Source: Ciona savignyi (Eukaryota > Chordata > Ascidiacea > Phlebobranchia > Cionidae). From it: a stretch of 64,000 bases of DNA. This document shows, in pieces, positions 22,801-34,128 of this stretch (its first letter is position 1; every line of letters begins with the position of its first letter). The stretch lies in contig CH003153.1 of the NCBI GenBank assembly GCA_000149265.1, positions 149,905-213,904 on the forward strand. Reading direction: 5' to 3'. Both the position numbers and the translations under genes were made by a program. The notes under the pieces were generated by a model. It was not told the DNA's origin. It was given only the letters and a program-made list of their open reading frames with translations, and searched no databases.

Positions 22801-23794
22801 ACCGGAAGAACAAGCCGCGGTAAAGTTGGTTGGTTTATTTGCTTGAGTTGATTAATATTGTACCAGGTCCCATTTGTTGCATATATATTGGGGTGAGACA
22901 TATACATATACAATGTACACAGTTTGAGCTCTACCTGTGAGGTATCAATTCTAAGCGTTTAACCTGTGTAACGGCCGAACTCCAAAGCGAAGACTTTGAT
23001 TCCCTGTTCATCTCATGTCCTTCTCCGCTTTAAGGCAGTAAAGTTAAACATTGCGTTGTTTAACCTGGGAATGGATATTACGTGTAAACAATGATTATCT
23101 TAAACGTATTGTGACGTGTTGTTATGTGGGCTCGCGCTTTTTTGAGAGCTAGATTGCTTGAGCGTTGGTTGAGCTTGTTTAGCTTGGCTGCCTAACGGTC
23201 TTTCGCGAGCTGCGCAGCGGAAATTCTATTCTCCACAGATCGCACACTAATAATTATAGTGACCACGATTTGTACTGTCTTAATCTTAAACTCGAAGTTC
23301 ATAACTCTTGATTCACTTTAGTTGTATTCTGCGTCTCAATCAATATACGGTTTATTCTCGAAGCGAGTTACTTAGTACGTCATTCGGCATGACGCCAGTT
23401 ATCTCAAGTACGTTATTGCAAGTTATTATTTTTTGGGTTATATAAATTTCCAGAATATATAGGGAATTTACAAGGTGCGAAAAGTTTACGTGCCAGACGT
23501 TTCACATCTGCACGTTTGACTAACTGTGGGGAATTAGGTGGGGAAACTATGTTAACGATTTAAACGGCAAAAATACAAAGGCCCGTACAAGGTGATAATT
23601 ACGTAACGGGTAATATTATGTGAGAGTCGGAAAACCTCAAATGCAAAACTAAACGACGTAAAATACAAAATATTTTAGACATAAATTAAAACAAATATAT
23701 ACTATACGAAATGCTACAGTTACAATCACGTGATAATGTATCTATCCTACTAAATGTATGCTCGAATAATGCTTTTGTATAGGAGGCGTTCAAC
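22801..23794. other. Intergenic, no supported gene
   Basis: No coding, RNA or repeat signal that I can support. Confidence 0.4.
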
Positions 23795-24245
23795 TAATTA
23801 TTTTCCCTATCTCTCTAATGCAAACTGACCTCACAAAAACGACTGTCACTCAAAATCCTGACATAGGAAGTCTTAGATTTTTTCACAATTTAAAATTGAA
23901 GGTTGGATCTGCAACCCTAAACTCAAAACCCTACAAAATTTTGTTTAAAAATTTTGAGCCCATACCCCCTCGTACATCGGCAACTTTTTTCCAACAAACA
24001 GCTAGCAGATGTACAATCAACACCTTTATTTTACAAAGCACTGCTCCACGATTACAAAACTTTACAGCTAAACGAGAACACCGGCGCGCAGCCTAGCACA
24101 TGCTGCTTTCAACCAAACAAACATTGGGGAATCACCACCATTGTTACTCAGCAAAACACTCGTTTAAAAACAATGACTCATGGAGGGTACCACTCGTCAC
24201 ATCCTGCCGTTCATAGAGGTCTTAATTGGTTATACGCCATCTATA
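23795..24245 (+). repeat. Dispersed repeat, longer copy of 16018-16395
   Basis: Starts TATCTCTCTAATGCAAACTG and runs to TTAATTGGTTATACGCC. Encodes a conserved stretch CCFQPNKHWGITTIVTQQNT shared with the inverted copy. The lack of start and stop framing suggests a degenerate transposon exon or UTR. Confidence 0.8.
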
Positions 24246-24321
24246 ACCAATTGACATAATACATGTGATTTCGTATTCGTTGTATAAAACGAGAATGAAT
24301 TAACATGATGCGATTTATATT

Positions 24322-24425
24322 TAGCTCTTATTTCTAGTAAGTGTCGTTGGTTTATTTCATTTATGTAACTACTGTTGTTCTGCATTCTTCTTACCAAATA
24401 ACGAACACGTGGAATATGTCAATGC
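24322..24425. repeat. Short direct repeat, pair of 33537-33630
   Basis: AGCTCTTATTTCTAGTAA and TGCATTCTTCTTACCAAATAACG blocks match 33537-33630 in order and orientation, 9.2 kb apart. The second copy runs into the assembly gap. It may be an LTR or other terminal sequence bracketing the BEL composite. Confidence 0.6.
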
Positions 24426-25705
24426 ATATCTAGCACAACGAGGATTTAGAAATATACAGCAAGTCCAGAATTGTTGTATTTTTAATCTTGTTTCAGACAT
24501 TAAAACGCGACCAAGTAAAGACGATAAACACTCGCTTGTACACTATTCACTTTTGGTTTTCTTAATTTACTCTGATCATTAATAATCTTTGGAGTATATG
24601 TTATGAAGCCAGTCAGCGAAGACTGGTTGCAGCCGACATTTGTTGGGTTGAAACTTTCCACAATGGTCACGTGACGAGAGGCAGACTGTTATTAGGAAAG
24701 CGATAAATCATTATTCAAGTAAGTTTGGAAAATAAATATTTTTCACCTTTTACTACTTACATCGCACTTAGTCAGCATTCTGCTAATATTAATATTGGTT
24801 GGAACATGTGTGGAAAAATACACATCTTAATATCACACATGCAATATGTCATGTAAGTAATAAAATCAGTTAGAAGGAAATTGTTTAAACATGAATTCAA
24901 ACCGAATTAAACGTGGTTTATTAACTTTTAAAGCCATTTGTTGCAATTATAATGCGCATTGTTGCGTAATCATATTGAATGACTATTGTTATGTCACAAT
25001 ATACATATGTATTGTTATATCACAATGTGTAACATGTATTATTAGTGCTGGTTTAAAACTTAATATTTTCACATTTTAACCCTGAAATCATGGATTACCT
25101 GTGGAAACAAAGTCGATATTGATATCACGAAATCTGGTAATGAACTTAAATTGATTTGTTTTGTCCAAATATTTATAACCTGGTGTAGAATTGTGGGGAC
25201 AGGTTGTTCAAAATTGGTCTGACCGACCGGGACCAAGTTCTAGGATCCGATGCCGCCTATAGCTATTCGATAGATCTCCGTACCGACCCCATATGTACCC
25301 ACATGGCTATATGCTACTCTCTGGCTCACAGCGACCCTCTTGGTTAAACGGGTTATTTGGATTAAAATTATGTTTTTATGGTTCGAACCGGTTGTGTTTG
25401 TCCAAACTAGAACTGAACGCGAAACTCCATTTTTAAATCGAGAAAACCGAACTGAAAAAATCTGGTTAATGCGGTCACGTGACGGTTAGCACAAGGGAGT
25501 TCCCCGGTTTGATTGTTACGTAATCAACGTTGTGATTTAGATCCGAGAAGCAATTATCGTCGACTTGCAATATATCGTCATAAATTAAAGTAAACGATGA
25601 CTTCGAAGTATTTGCTTCCCGTGTTTTCACCAATTCCTCTGTTATGCGTTGCTGTGTTTCCGTCGTCTGCTTAATTATTTGCTTCAATTGTCCTTTTCCA
25701 ATCTT
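24426..25705. other. Gene-poor stretch with one possible retroelement remnant
   Basis: A - strand frame 25475-25687 begins MKQIIKQTTETQQRITEELV, a coiled-coil-like start seen in some retroelement gag-like proteins, but nothing diagnostic follows. No other feature supported. Confidence 0.35.
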
Positions 25706-26890
25706 TAACTAAGAAAGTATTCAACTTAATTGTTTTTCAATATTTTTAAGTTTCACACCCGGGATGTGGTCAAAGCTAGCTCAGTTTAAAATGGTGATCC
25801 TTATATTAATCGGGTTACCTGGTGTTACAGATTCTCTAGTGGTTAGGACACTGTCTTAACGGCTTACGTTGAACCAATCATTAAGGATTGGTGTGTTTGT
25901 TTTAATAAAATCATAACTATTAACTTGTTTTATCTTCGCGTTGCTATTTTAACTCGCACGTTTTTATTGTCACTCGGGTAATCACGTGATTAACGTTGAC
26001 GTCATTGCAGTGCTGATTTCCGTGCTGGTGTTGTCCGCGCAATTTGTGTCCAAAGAATTTAGTTCCCGCTTAGATTTTAACGATTCAGACGGGTTTTAAA
26101 TACGAATCTTTTAAACCATTTTTATATGTGTGTTTTAAAAGTGCGAAGAAAACGAACTAAATGTGACATATAATTGGGGTTGTATATTTTATGGTTTTTT
26201 ATATGTTTTATTAGAGTGTGCTTGATTAATAATACAGAAGAACCCCGCTTACCTGACCACCTATGGGACCGTGATCAAGCGGTCGCGTTAGTGGGGTGGT
26301 CGTGTTAGTGATTTTTGCTCTAAAACAAGTTGTCGTCATAAACATCTGCCTTTTTACTAAATTTTCACCAAATGCTATTATTTTTTATCAGATACTGCAG
26401 AATGAATTTAATACTAAAGTTTATCTTGTAGGATTCAGTTATGTCTGCCACATTTTTATGTGTGCGCTTATTTATTCTTATTGTTTTGATCATAAAATAA
26501 ATTTAATTATTTTGGTGACAAAGGCCTTATTATTTTGGTGACAAAGGCAAGTTATTGAGCACATGTGGTCACTTAAGAGGAGTAAATTTGAGTTTTGGAC
26601 CAAAATATGGCGGTCCTGGTCTGGAAACCGGGGTGGTCGCGTTATTGAAACAGAATGCAATGCAATACCATAGTAAATTATTTTGGACAGCACTAAAGTG
26701 GTCTTGATAATGAGTTGGTCGTGTTATCGAGGTGGTCTCCAAGCGGGGTTCCACTGTATCTGATAACTGTATATATTCGAAGAGAGTTTATTGTTTACAA
26801 CTCGTCTGTACAAAGTTATCTCGTTCATACATGGCATGCGAAGCGCACGAATAAAAGTATGACGTCGAATGTATGAGGGAAACCACCTTT
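25706..26890 (-). repeat. BEL/Pao 3' terminal region, outer copy (LTR-like)
   Basis: Colinear with 28129-29240 in the same orientation, both containing a pogo-like MITE at the same place. Because each copy is followed on its right by the same end-of-pol sequence, the LTR inner boundary cannot be fixed from these two copies. Confidence 0.75.
26235..26756. mobile_element. Pogo/Tigger-like MITE, copy 1
   Basis: 522 bp with terminal inverted repeats CAGAAGAACCCCGCTT and AAGCGGGGTTCCACTG, flanked by TA on both sides, as expected for Tc1/mariner-pogo elements. No transposase. Inserted before the surrounding region was duplicated, since the partner copy (28613) is at the same site. Confidence 0.88.
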
Positions 26891-26927
26891 AACAGCGTCA
26901 GTTAACTTCTTTACCAAAGTTTCGAAC

Positions 26928-27015
26928 CCATGGTGGGCTAGTTACTCGTGCCGTTTTTATATAGGCATAGGTATGTGTATCGGTCGCGTTAATCATTTCG
27001 CCACACGACCGTACT
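26928..27015 (-). repeat. tRNA-Ser-like SINE
   Basis: On the - strand GTCGTGTGGCGAAATGATTA forms the serine-tRNA-like A box region and GGGTTCGAAAC the B box, 75-85 nt apart with a long variable-arm-like middle. Not a functional tRNA: the arms do not pair well. Confidence 0.6.
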
Positions 27016-27273
27016 CCGTTTACTTTAAATTCATTTAAATGTGTAATTGCTCAGCTGCGCCAACTACCGGACACGCGGTAGCCGATTCACCACTCACTTC
27101 GGGATCTGCGCTGCTTACGCTTATCATACCATCGCCTGTACGTCGCTTTATCCTGTTAACTCACCCTATATTGTTGTGTGTAAACTAATCTTATGGGGAC
27201 TCTTGCAGCTTAAAAACGTGCATCGATAGAGTTATTAACATGTTAAATTCAAGTTTGGTTCTTTACTTTAAAC

Positions 27274-27826
27274 CAGTGGTTCCCAACCTTTTTGTCTTGG
27301 TGACCCTCTTAAAAATTTTCGAAGATTCCGTGACCCACACTTATATTCTTTCCTAAATGCTAAATTAGAAAGTTAACACAAAAATGTTTTACTTGCATTT
27401 ATTAACAAATCAGTGCGATCGTTGACCTTGTAGGTCTGCAGCTAAACCTCCCCTTAACTATCTTTACCAATTCCAAGTCTTGACTGATTTCTGTTGTGTA
27501 ATATACTAAGCTACTTCCCTAATAGAGTTCCAATTTGCAGCTATTGCACGTTTACAGTCAAGTGGTCATATAGTTTATGACATCACAGTGGACGATATGA
27601 CATCACAGTGGATGCATACTGATGCAATAATATTGTGTTACATGACAATCCGAATGAAATGTCTCAATGAAAAATTATGCACGGGATAGCACATACTACG
27701 AGCGTACCGGTGCACCCAGCCTATTGACATTTACCCTTGTTCTTACATTAGTAACAGCTTCGCGACCCCCTTTAACATGCTTTGCGACCCCTTTGGGGGT
27801 CGCGACCCCCAGGTTGGGAACCACTG
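27274..27826. mobile_element. hAT-like MITE with perfect target duplication
   Basis: 553 bp, ends CAGTGGTTCCCAACC and GGTTGGGAACCACTG, flanked by identical 8-bp CTTTAAAC duplications. Inserted in the outer BEL copy only; the same site is empty at about 29330 (CTTTAAACTG). Confidence 0.93.
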
Positions 27827-28128
27827 CTTTAAACTGATTGTCGTCGAAACTGACTTTGTGACTTTCCACTTTAACCCCCTTCGTAAAGGGGCGAATTATA
27901 AGATAGCAATGACATTGTGCACATGAAATTATTTCTTATGCAAACCATGCTCATGTATACAAGAACGTAGCCCACAATACTATTATTTATCTGAAGCCTA
28001 GAATATGCTGCTTTAACATATAATCTGGGTAATTTATTTGTGAATGCGTCAATGTTATACATTAGATGGGATTCTCGATAACCTGTAGTGAGCTCCCAAG
28101 GTTGTGTATAATATCAACTCTATTTTAA
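27827..28128 (-). pseudogene. BEL/Pao integrase 3' end, duplicate fragment
   Basis: Parallels 29334-29620: same CTTTAACCCCCTTCGTAAAGG block and the peptide IDAFTNKLP on the - strand. It stops where the inner LTR-like copy begins. Confidence 0.75.
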
Positions 28129-29300
28129 CTAAGAAAGTATTCAACTTAATAGTTTTTTAATATTTTAAGTTTCACACTCGGGATGTGGTCAAAGCTAGCT
28201 CAGTTTATAAATGGTGATCCTTATATTAATCGGGTTACCTGGTGTTACAGATTCTCTAGTGGTTCAGTACGCTGTCTTAACGGCTTACCGTTGAACCAAT
28301 CATTAAGGATTGGTGTGTTTGTTTTAATAAAATCATGAGTATTAACTTATTTTATCTAATCACGTGATTAACGTTAAAGTCAGTACAGTGTTGATTTCCG
28401 CGCTGGCGTTATCCGCGCAATTTGTGTCCAAAGAATTTAGTTCCCGCTTGGATTTTAACGATTCAGACGTGTTTTTAATACGAATCTTTTATAACAGTTT
28501 TATATGTGTGTTTTAAAAGTGCGAAGAAAACGAACTAAATGTGATATATAATTGTGGTTGTATATTTTATGGTTAATTATATGTTTTATTAGAGTGTGCT
28601 TGATTAATAATACAGTAGAACCCCGCTTACCTGACCACCTATGGGACCGTGATCAAGCGGTCGCGTTAGCGGGGTGGTCGTGTTAGTGAATTTTGCTCTG
28701 AAGCAAGTTGTCGTCATATGCAGCTTAAACGTCTGCATTTTTACTAAATTTTCACCAAATGCCATTATTTTTTATCAGATAGTGCAGAATAAATTTAATA
28801 CTAAAGTTTATATTGTAAGATTCAGTACTGTTTGCCACATTTTCTTTCGTGTGCGCTCATTTATTCATATTGTTTTGATCATAAAAAAAATTTAACCTTA
28901 TTATTTTGGTGACAAAGGCAAGTTATTTAGCACATGTGGTCACTTAAGCGGAGTAAATTTGAGTTTTGGACCAAAATATGGCGGTCCTGGTCTGAAAACC
29001 GGGGTGGTCGCGTTATTGAAACAGAATACAATGCATTACCATAGTAAATTATTTGGGACCGCAATGAAGTGGTTCTGATAATGAGGTGGTCGTGTTATCG
29101 AGGTGGTCTCCAAGCGGGGTTCCACTGTATCTGATAATTGTATATATTCGAAGACAGTTTATTGGTTACAATTCCTCTGTACAAAGTTATCTCGTTTATA
29201 CATCGAAGCGCACGAATCAAAGTATGACGTAGAAGGTTCCGGTAATTATGAGGGCGGTTAAATATAGAAATCCCTACATTGAAATGGAACACGATTATTA
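28129..29300 (-). repeat. BEL/Pao 3' terminal region, inner copy (LTR-like)
   Basis: Colinear with 25706-26890; starts TTTAACTAAGAAAGTATTCA. Directly adjoins the internal BEL sequence, so this is the element's own 3' end. Confidence 0.75.
28613..29127. mobile_element. Pogo/Tigger-like MITE, copy 2
   Basis: 515 bp, ends CAGTAGAACCCCGCTTACC and AAGCGGGGTTCCACTG, TA on both sides. Diverged from copy 1 by scattered substitutions and small indels. Confidence 0.88.
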
Positions 29301-29431
29301 ACATGTTAACTTTTAGTTTGGTTCTTTACTTTAAACTGATTGTCGTCGAAAGTGACTTTGTGACTTTCCACTTTAACCCCCTTCGTAAAGGGGCGGCTTT
29401 TTAAGATAGAAAGGACATTGTGCACACAAAA

Positions 29432-29776
29432 TCATTTAATATACAAACCCTGCTTAGTATACAAGAAGGCAGTCAACCATACTATGCCTAATTGAATCAT
29501 ATGATGCTCCGCTTTAAGATATAATTTAGGTAATTTATTTGTGAATGCGTCAATGTTACACGTTAGATGGGGTTCTCGATAACCTGTAGTGAGCTCCCAA
29601 GGTTGTGTATAATATGCTTGATGGATGGCGCGAGTGGTCATGCATGTAAATAGACACCCATACCGTTTTACTTCACTCCTTCTTAACTTGGTCAGTAGCG
29701 GGCCGAAGAAGTCCACTCCGGTATGAGTGAACGGTGGTTCGTCAAATTTCAGTCTTGACGGCGGAAAATCAGCCAT
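29432..29776 (-). pseudogene. BEL integrase fragment
   Basis: MADFPPSRL followed by FTHTGVDFFGPL, then VKRYGCLFTCMTTRAIH is the start of the BEL/Pao integrase core with its first catalytic Asp. The second Asp and the Glu are absent: the frame turns into unrelated sequence (NIDAFTNKLPKLY) shared with the duplicate at 27.9 kb. Confidence 0.8.
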
Positions 29777-31250
29777 AGTCTGTCTTTTGGGCCTAGCAGT
29801 CGGTTGTTGTCAGAAATACCGATTCGGGTTTTGGCAGGTCAAAACTTCGGTAGAATTGCTATTGGTTGTGACCGTAAAAACGTAGTAGACCAGTCTATAG
29901 CGGGGCGGTGTAGGAACTACGGAATACCACGTTCCTGTCTTCATCATGGTCCCTGCCGTCGTTCCACGTGACGCTTGATCAGCTGAGTTCAGTTTCGTAG
30001 GAACATGTCTCCAGTCGTGCACGCTTGTGTATGCTTCGATTTGAGAAAAGTGGTTTTGAGAAAAGACTAGGAAGTTTTTGCAGTCGGAGAAAGGGCTTTG
30101 TAGAACAACTGTCGAGTCCGTTCAGTAAATACAAGGGCAATCATCTAAACCGAGTTCTCTTTTCACGGTTCGCGATAATTTTACGGCGTCAAGTGCAGCT
30201 TAGAGTTCCAATCTGGGAATTGTGTGCTTACCAGAATCGCAGAGAACATACTTTCCCATCACGAACGAACATGTCGTGTTGTCCTCTTCTAAGGTGGTTC
30301 TAAGGTAGCATACACAACCACGGGCGGCGGTAGATGCGTCTGCAAATACATGGAGCTGTACTCCGGGCGTCGGATGACGGACTTGTGGTTTGAAGCACCG
30401 AGGAATTCTAATGCGGGTCAGTTCATTAATGCTGTTGCACCAAGCTTTCCATCGCTCGAGCTCAGTACCAGTGACCTCCTCGTCCCAGTCGGTTTTCATC
30501 AAGCAGAGATCTCTGTAAATAAGTCGGGCCTCCAATACAACGGGGGCAACGAAGCCTAATGGATCGAAAACTGAATTGGTAGCGGAAAGCATACCTCGTC
30601 GTGTCAGCGGTTTTGTCGGGAGAGTGATGTCGAATCTGAACTCGTCGTCTTGAACGCACCAATTGATTCCCAGAACACGTTCATATACCTCTCCTTCAAG
30701 CGGAATATCTTGCACCACTTTTGCTCGATCATCGGCCGGAACGGATTCCACCACAGCGGTACTAGTGGATAGCCACTTCGTCAGTTTAAAGCCACCCATT
30801 GAAAGCAGATTACGTAAATCCTTTACTTTTACAAGGCAATCGTCCACATAAACGTTATTCTTTAAACCTTAGGCCATTCGTGGATGAATAACTTGACAAA
30901 TTTCCTGGCGGTTAAATTTCCCTGGCCTCCTGGCCACCACAAGAATCTCAGAGCGTCACGATCCTTTAGAGCAACCAAAACTTGATGAAACATTGCTTCT
31001 ATGTCGGATACGATAGCCACGCGTTCTCTGCAGAATCTCATCAACCCCCCTTCCTTGTGAGTTCACTAAATCGGGGCCCTGTATCAGCTTGGCATTTATA
31101 GATTGGCCTTCGCATTTCGCCGCACAGTCATACACGATACGAACCTTGCTTAGTTTCTTTGGGTTAATTACAGGGTGATGCGGAAGGTACCATAACTTGT
31201 TGGTAGTATTCACTTCGTCCTCTGGCACTGCTTCTGCCTACCTATTGTCC
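29777..31250 (-). pseudogene. BEL reverse transcriptase and RNase H-like region
   Basis: [13 protein letters not shown] and [11 protein letters not shown] open the [10 protein letters not shown] holds the first catalytic Asp, LRFLWW follows, and NVYVDDCLVKV (about 30840) is the YVDD box. GVQLHVFADAS starts the RNase H-like part, and WRHVPTKLNSADQASRG its end. Frames change near 30850, 31040 and 30200. Confidence 0.88.
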
Positions 31251-31321
31251 AACATCATCGTCATGTATTTTGTATACTTTAGGTAAAACCCGGCGTTTCT
31301 CGCCAGTCGCTTCTTCAAACT

Positions 31322-31845
31322 TCATAGTCTGCTCCTCGCCATTGGCAGGCTATCCGGTAAAACGGTGCTGTCGTCTTTCCATGGTAGCGGCAGCTGGTAG
31401 TGGCCTTCAACTCTTTCAATACGGCGCGTCATTATATCGTAAGCCATGACGTCTTCTTTTGAGTACTTCATGCCAAACTCCGACGCCTCCTTGTGGCTTC
31501 GAAGCCAGCACATCAATGTTACCACGTTGTCGGTTGCAGCAGTATCGGAGAAGGGGAACACATCACCAACGTCATTGATCAGTAAGTTCTTTATAACTTC
31601 GTCACTTCCTAAGCCTGCTGTGGCTTCAAGTGAGATTTTCCGGCTGCACCCTCTTCGTACGGCGAGCTGTCCAGCGACGGTCCTTTTAATAGCCAGCCTA
31701 GGAGGGCCCGGATAGCGTCAGGCGTCTCCCGTGGATTTGGTGTGAAGCGACTTTCCAGGCACCGGTGTGCCATTGCGTTGTCGTTGCCGATCAACAGCAT
31801 CACTTCACCATCGGGAATTTGTTGCAGATACACTCCATGAAGGTA
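31322..31845 (-). pseudogene. BEL protease-RT linker region
   Basis: IGNDNAMAHRCLESRF and ALLGWLLKGP, then VEGHYQLPLPWKDD and LPMARSRL are landmarks of the conserved BEL/Pao segment between protease and RT. Two frames are involved. Confidence 0.8.
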
Positions 31846-32184
31846 CTAATATCGGTTCAGTTTATTGGGCTCTGGAATCTTGCTCGGTGTAGCGGGAATT
31901 TCCTTAATGAGCGCAACGTCGGGCAGTTCAAGCTCTTCGTCGCCAGCAAGCGGAAGAACAGTTAACGAGACGGAAGTCGTTTTAACATTGATCGGTTCGG
32001 AGGTAGTCATTGTACACAGGTCAAAGTTCGTGGCGCGACCAGTTGGAGTAGCTTGTAACTGATCGGCCAGTCGGTGGTCACAAAATGTGCAGTTTTCTCC
32101 GGAATCGAGAAGAGCATACACTGTCGTCTTTTTGCCTCCACTTCTAACGCGTACAATGTCTAAATATGCGGAGGTCGGTATCAT
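31846..32184 (-). pseudogene. BEL aspartic protease
   Basis: VYALLDSGENCTFCDHRLAD carries the D-S-G active-site triad typical of BEL/Pao proteases. Frame is open for 112 codons but is disconnected from its neighbours. Confidence 0.85.
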
Positions 32185-32275
32185 GGAGCAAGGTGTGATG
32201 GAAGTTGCCGGTGCAACCTTCTACATACACTGCATTTGATTTTGTGTGGGCATTCTAGCGCAAAATGGCCTGCCT

Positions 32276-32950
32276 TTAAGCATTTAAAGCACAAGTCGCA
32301 TTCCCGGATATAACGCGCTTACGTTGCTCGTAAGATTTACCCTCGAGTGCGGGGCGGGCGCCAATCAATTGTGGTTTCTTACAGACATGGCACTGCAGCC
32401 CGGACGGTTTCGGAGTGGAAGCGGCAAACGTTTTAAGTAAGCAAAGTTTTTTAAAAACAGCTATCGCACCTGTTTTGTCCTGTATACTCGGCGACTTGGA
32501 TATCCATTTCTTTCTCAGTTCCAATGGCAGCTTGTTGACCAGCGTCGATATGAAGCCAACAGAGTCTACCGTTGATGTTCCACTTGTCGTTTCCAGGGAC
32601 GCGCAGCAGTTTCGGAGCATTATGGTCAATTTCTCCAGCGCTTCGGGGTCATCTGCGGGCACCCTCTGGAATTTCTGCAACAAGCTCTCGCACCGTCGTG
32701 CTATTATATGGGGTTGACCATATCTTTCGAATAAATCTTGCATGGCCCTTTCGTAGCCATCACTTGGGTTATTACCTACGGAGTGTTTTATAATTCTTTT
32801 ATTGACGGGCTTTGTGCAATGTTCAAGTAGGTATATTAATTTAAGGTCGTATAATTTTCCTTTTCGGCAATGTGTAGCTGGTATCGGTTGACGAAAGACC
32901 AGTAGTCTATCGGATCTCCATTAAACTTTTGTACGATTGGTTTTGGGATA
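32276..32950 (-). pseudogene. BEL gag, DUF1759-like
   Basis: On the - strand FNGDPIDYWSFVNRYQLHI opens the capsid-like domain, broken by a shift, then MQDLFERYGQPHIIARRC continues in the frame 32743-32276. A Cys pair (CHVCKK) near the end is a partial zinc knuckle. Confidence 0.82.
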
Positions 32951-33536
32951 GGAAGCGTTCACCTACCTCTTGGTGGTTTATGTGACGGAGTAGTGAATCT
33001 CGCCGGATACGGGTCGGTGATAGCTGTGTACGTGGTTGTTGGTTCTCTTTCGTCGTTCACCCGTATGTCGGACGGAAACGGTGGTTTCTTCATTGCTGTG
33101 AAGCCATTGTTCTACGCGGTCTTCCAACTCGCCCTTCTCTTGGATAAAGTCTGATGACACTTTCCTGTTAATTTAAGGCAAAATATCGTTGGGCGGGAAA
33201 TGAGTACATAGTGTCATCAGTGTTTGGTGGTTGGTTTCAAGTTCGTTTAAAAATGTGCGAAGAACAGATGTGCCAGAAGGCTTCACTATAAGGCTTTCAG
33301 CACGAACGTATTTTGCTGCTAGGTTACGTTAGGGTGAAGTTATAGCGTCTTTTGGTTGGTTATCCACGGCCGTGGGGTACGGTGACGGTGGGTCAGTTTG
33401 TCCACTTTGCTCAGTTTGAAAACAATGTTACTTTGAGCAACGGGTTCTTGTTTGAAAATGAGGCGCATGGTTAAGTAAACAAACAATTTACTTTTTTGAT
33501 TACGATTGGTGATCAGGGGTTGGGATATCTTACATA
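32951..33536. other. BEL 5' internal/untranslated region
   Basis: A - frame at 32978-33160 (begins MSSDFIQEKGELEDRVEQWL) is probably a piece of gag N-terminal sequence. The rest shows no feature; a primer-binding site could not be recognised. Confidence 0.4.
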
Positions 33537-33630
33537 GCTCTTATTTCTAGTAAATGCCGTGACGTTTCGAAAAAAAACTACGTCTAATCTGCATTCTTCT
33601 TACCAAATAACGAACACATGGAATATGTGA
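33537..33630. repeat. Short direct repeat, pair of 24322-24425
   Basis: AGCTCTTATTTCTAGTAA then TGCATTCTTCTTACCAAATAACG, as at 24.3 kb. Cut by the gap that starts at 33631. Confidence 0.6.
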
Positions 33631-34128
33631 NNNNNNNNNNNNNNNNNNNNNNNNNNNNNNNNNNNNNNNNNNNNNNNNNNNNNNNNNNNNNNNNNNNNNN
33701 NNNNNNNNNNNNNNNNNNNNNNNNNNNNNNNNNNNNNNNNNNNNNNNNNNNNNNNNNNNNNNNNNNNNNNNNNNNNNNNNNNNNNNNNNNNNNNNNNNNN
33801 NNNNNNNNNNNNNNNNNNNNNNNNNNNNNNNNNNNNNNNNNNNNNNNNNNNNNNNNNNNNNNNNNNNNNNNNNNNNNNNNNNNNNNNNNNNNNNNNNNNN
33901 NNNNNNNNNNNNNNNNNNNNNNNNNNNNNNNNNNNNNNNNNNNNNNNNNNNNNNNNNNNNNNNNNNNNNNNNNNNNNNNNNNNNNNNNNNNNNNNNNNNN
34001 NNNNNNNNNNNNNNNNNNNNNNNNNNNNNNNNNNNNNNNNNNNNNNNNNNNNNNNNNNNNNNNNNNNNNNNNNNNNNNNNNNNNNNNNNNNNNNNNNNNN
34101 NNNNNNNNNNNNNNNNNNNNNNNNNNNN
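33631..34128. other. Assembly gap (498 N)
   Basis: Run of N. The next base falls inside the 27-bp tandem repeat, so the gap probably reflects failure to assemble that array. Confidence 1.

Larger units (their letters stand above)
29330..33536 (-). mobile_element. BEL/Pao retrotransposon internal region, degenerate
   Basis: Order on the - strand: gag with DUF1759-like capsid, aspartic protease, the BEL-specific linker, RT with YVDD, RNase H-like, then a truncated integrase. At least six frames are needed to read it, and blocks are missing between RNase H and integrase, so it is dead. No matching 5' LTR is seen on the right unless the 33537 repeat belongs to it. Confidence 0.88.

Noticed and set aside
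25838-25885. tRNA-like TCTCTAGTGGTTAGGACAC
   Set aside because: Has an A-box-like word but no B box or cloverleaf; it is repeated inside the BEL LTR-like copy at 28250.
26235-26756. LTR interpretation of the AACCCCGCTT ends
   Set aside because: The ends are inverted, flanked by TA and recur as a unit, so a pogo-like MITE fits better.
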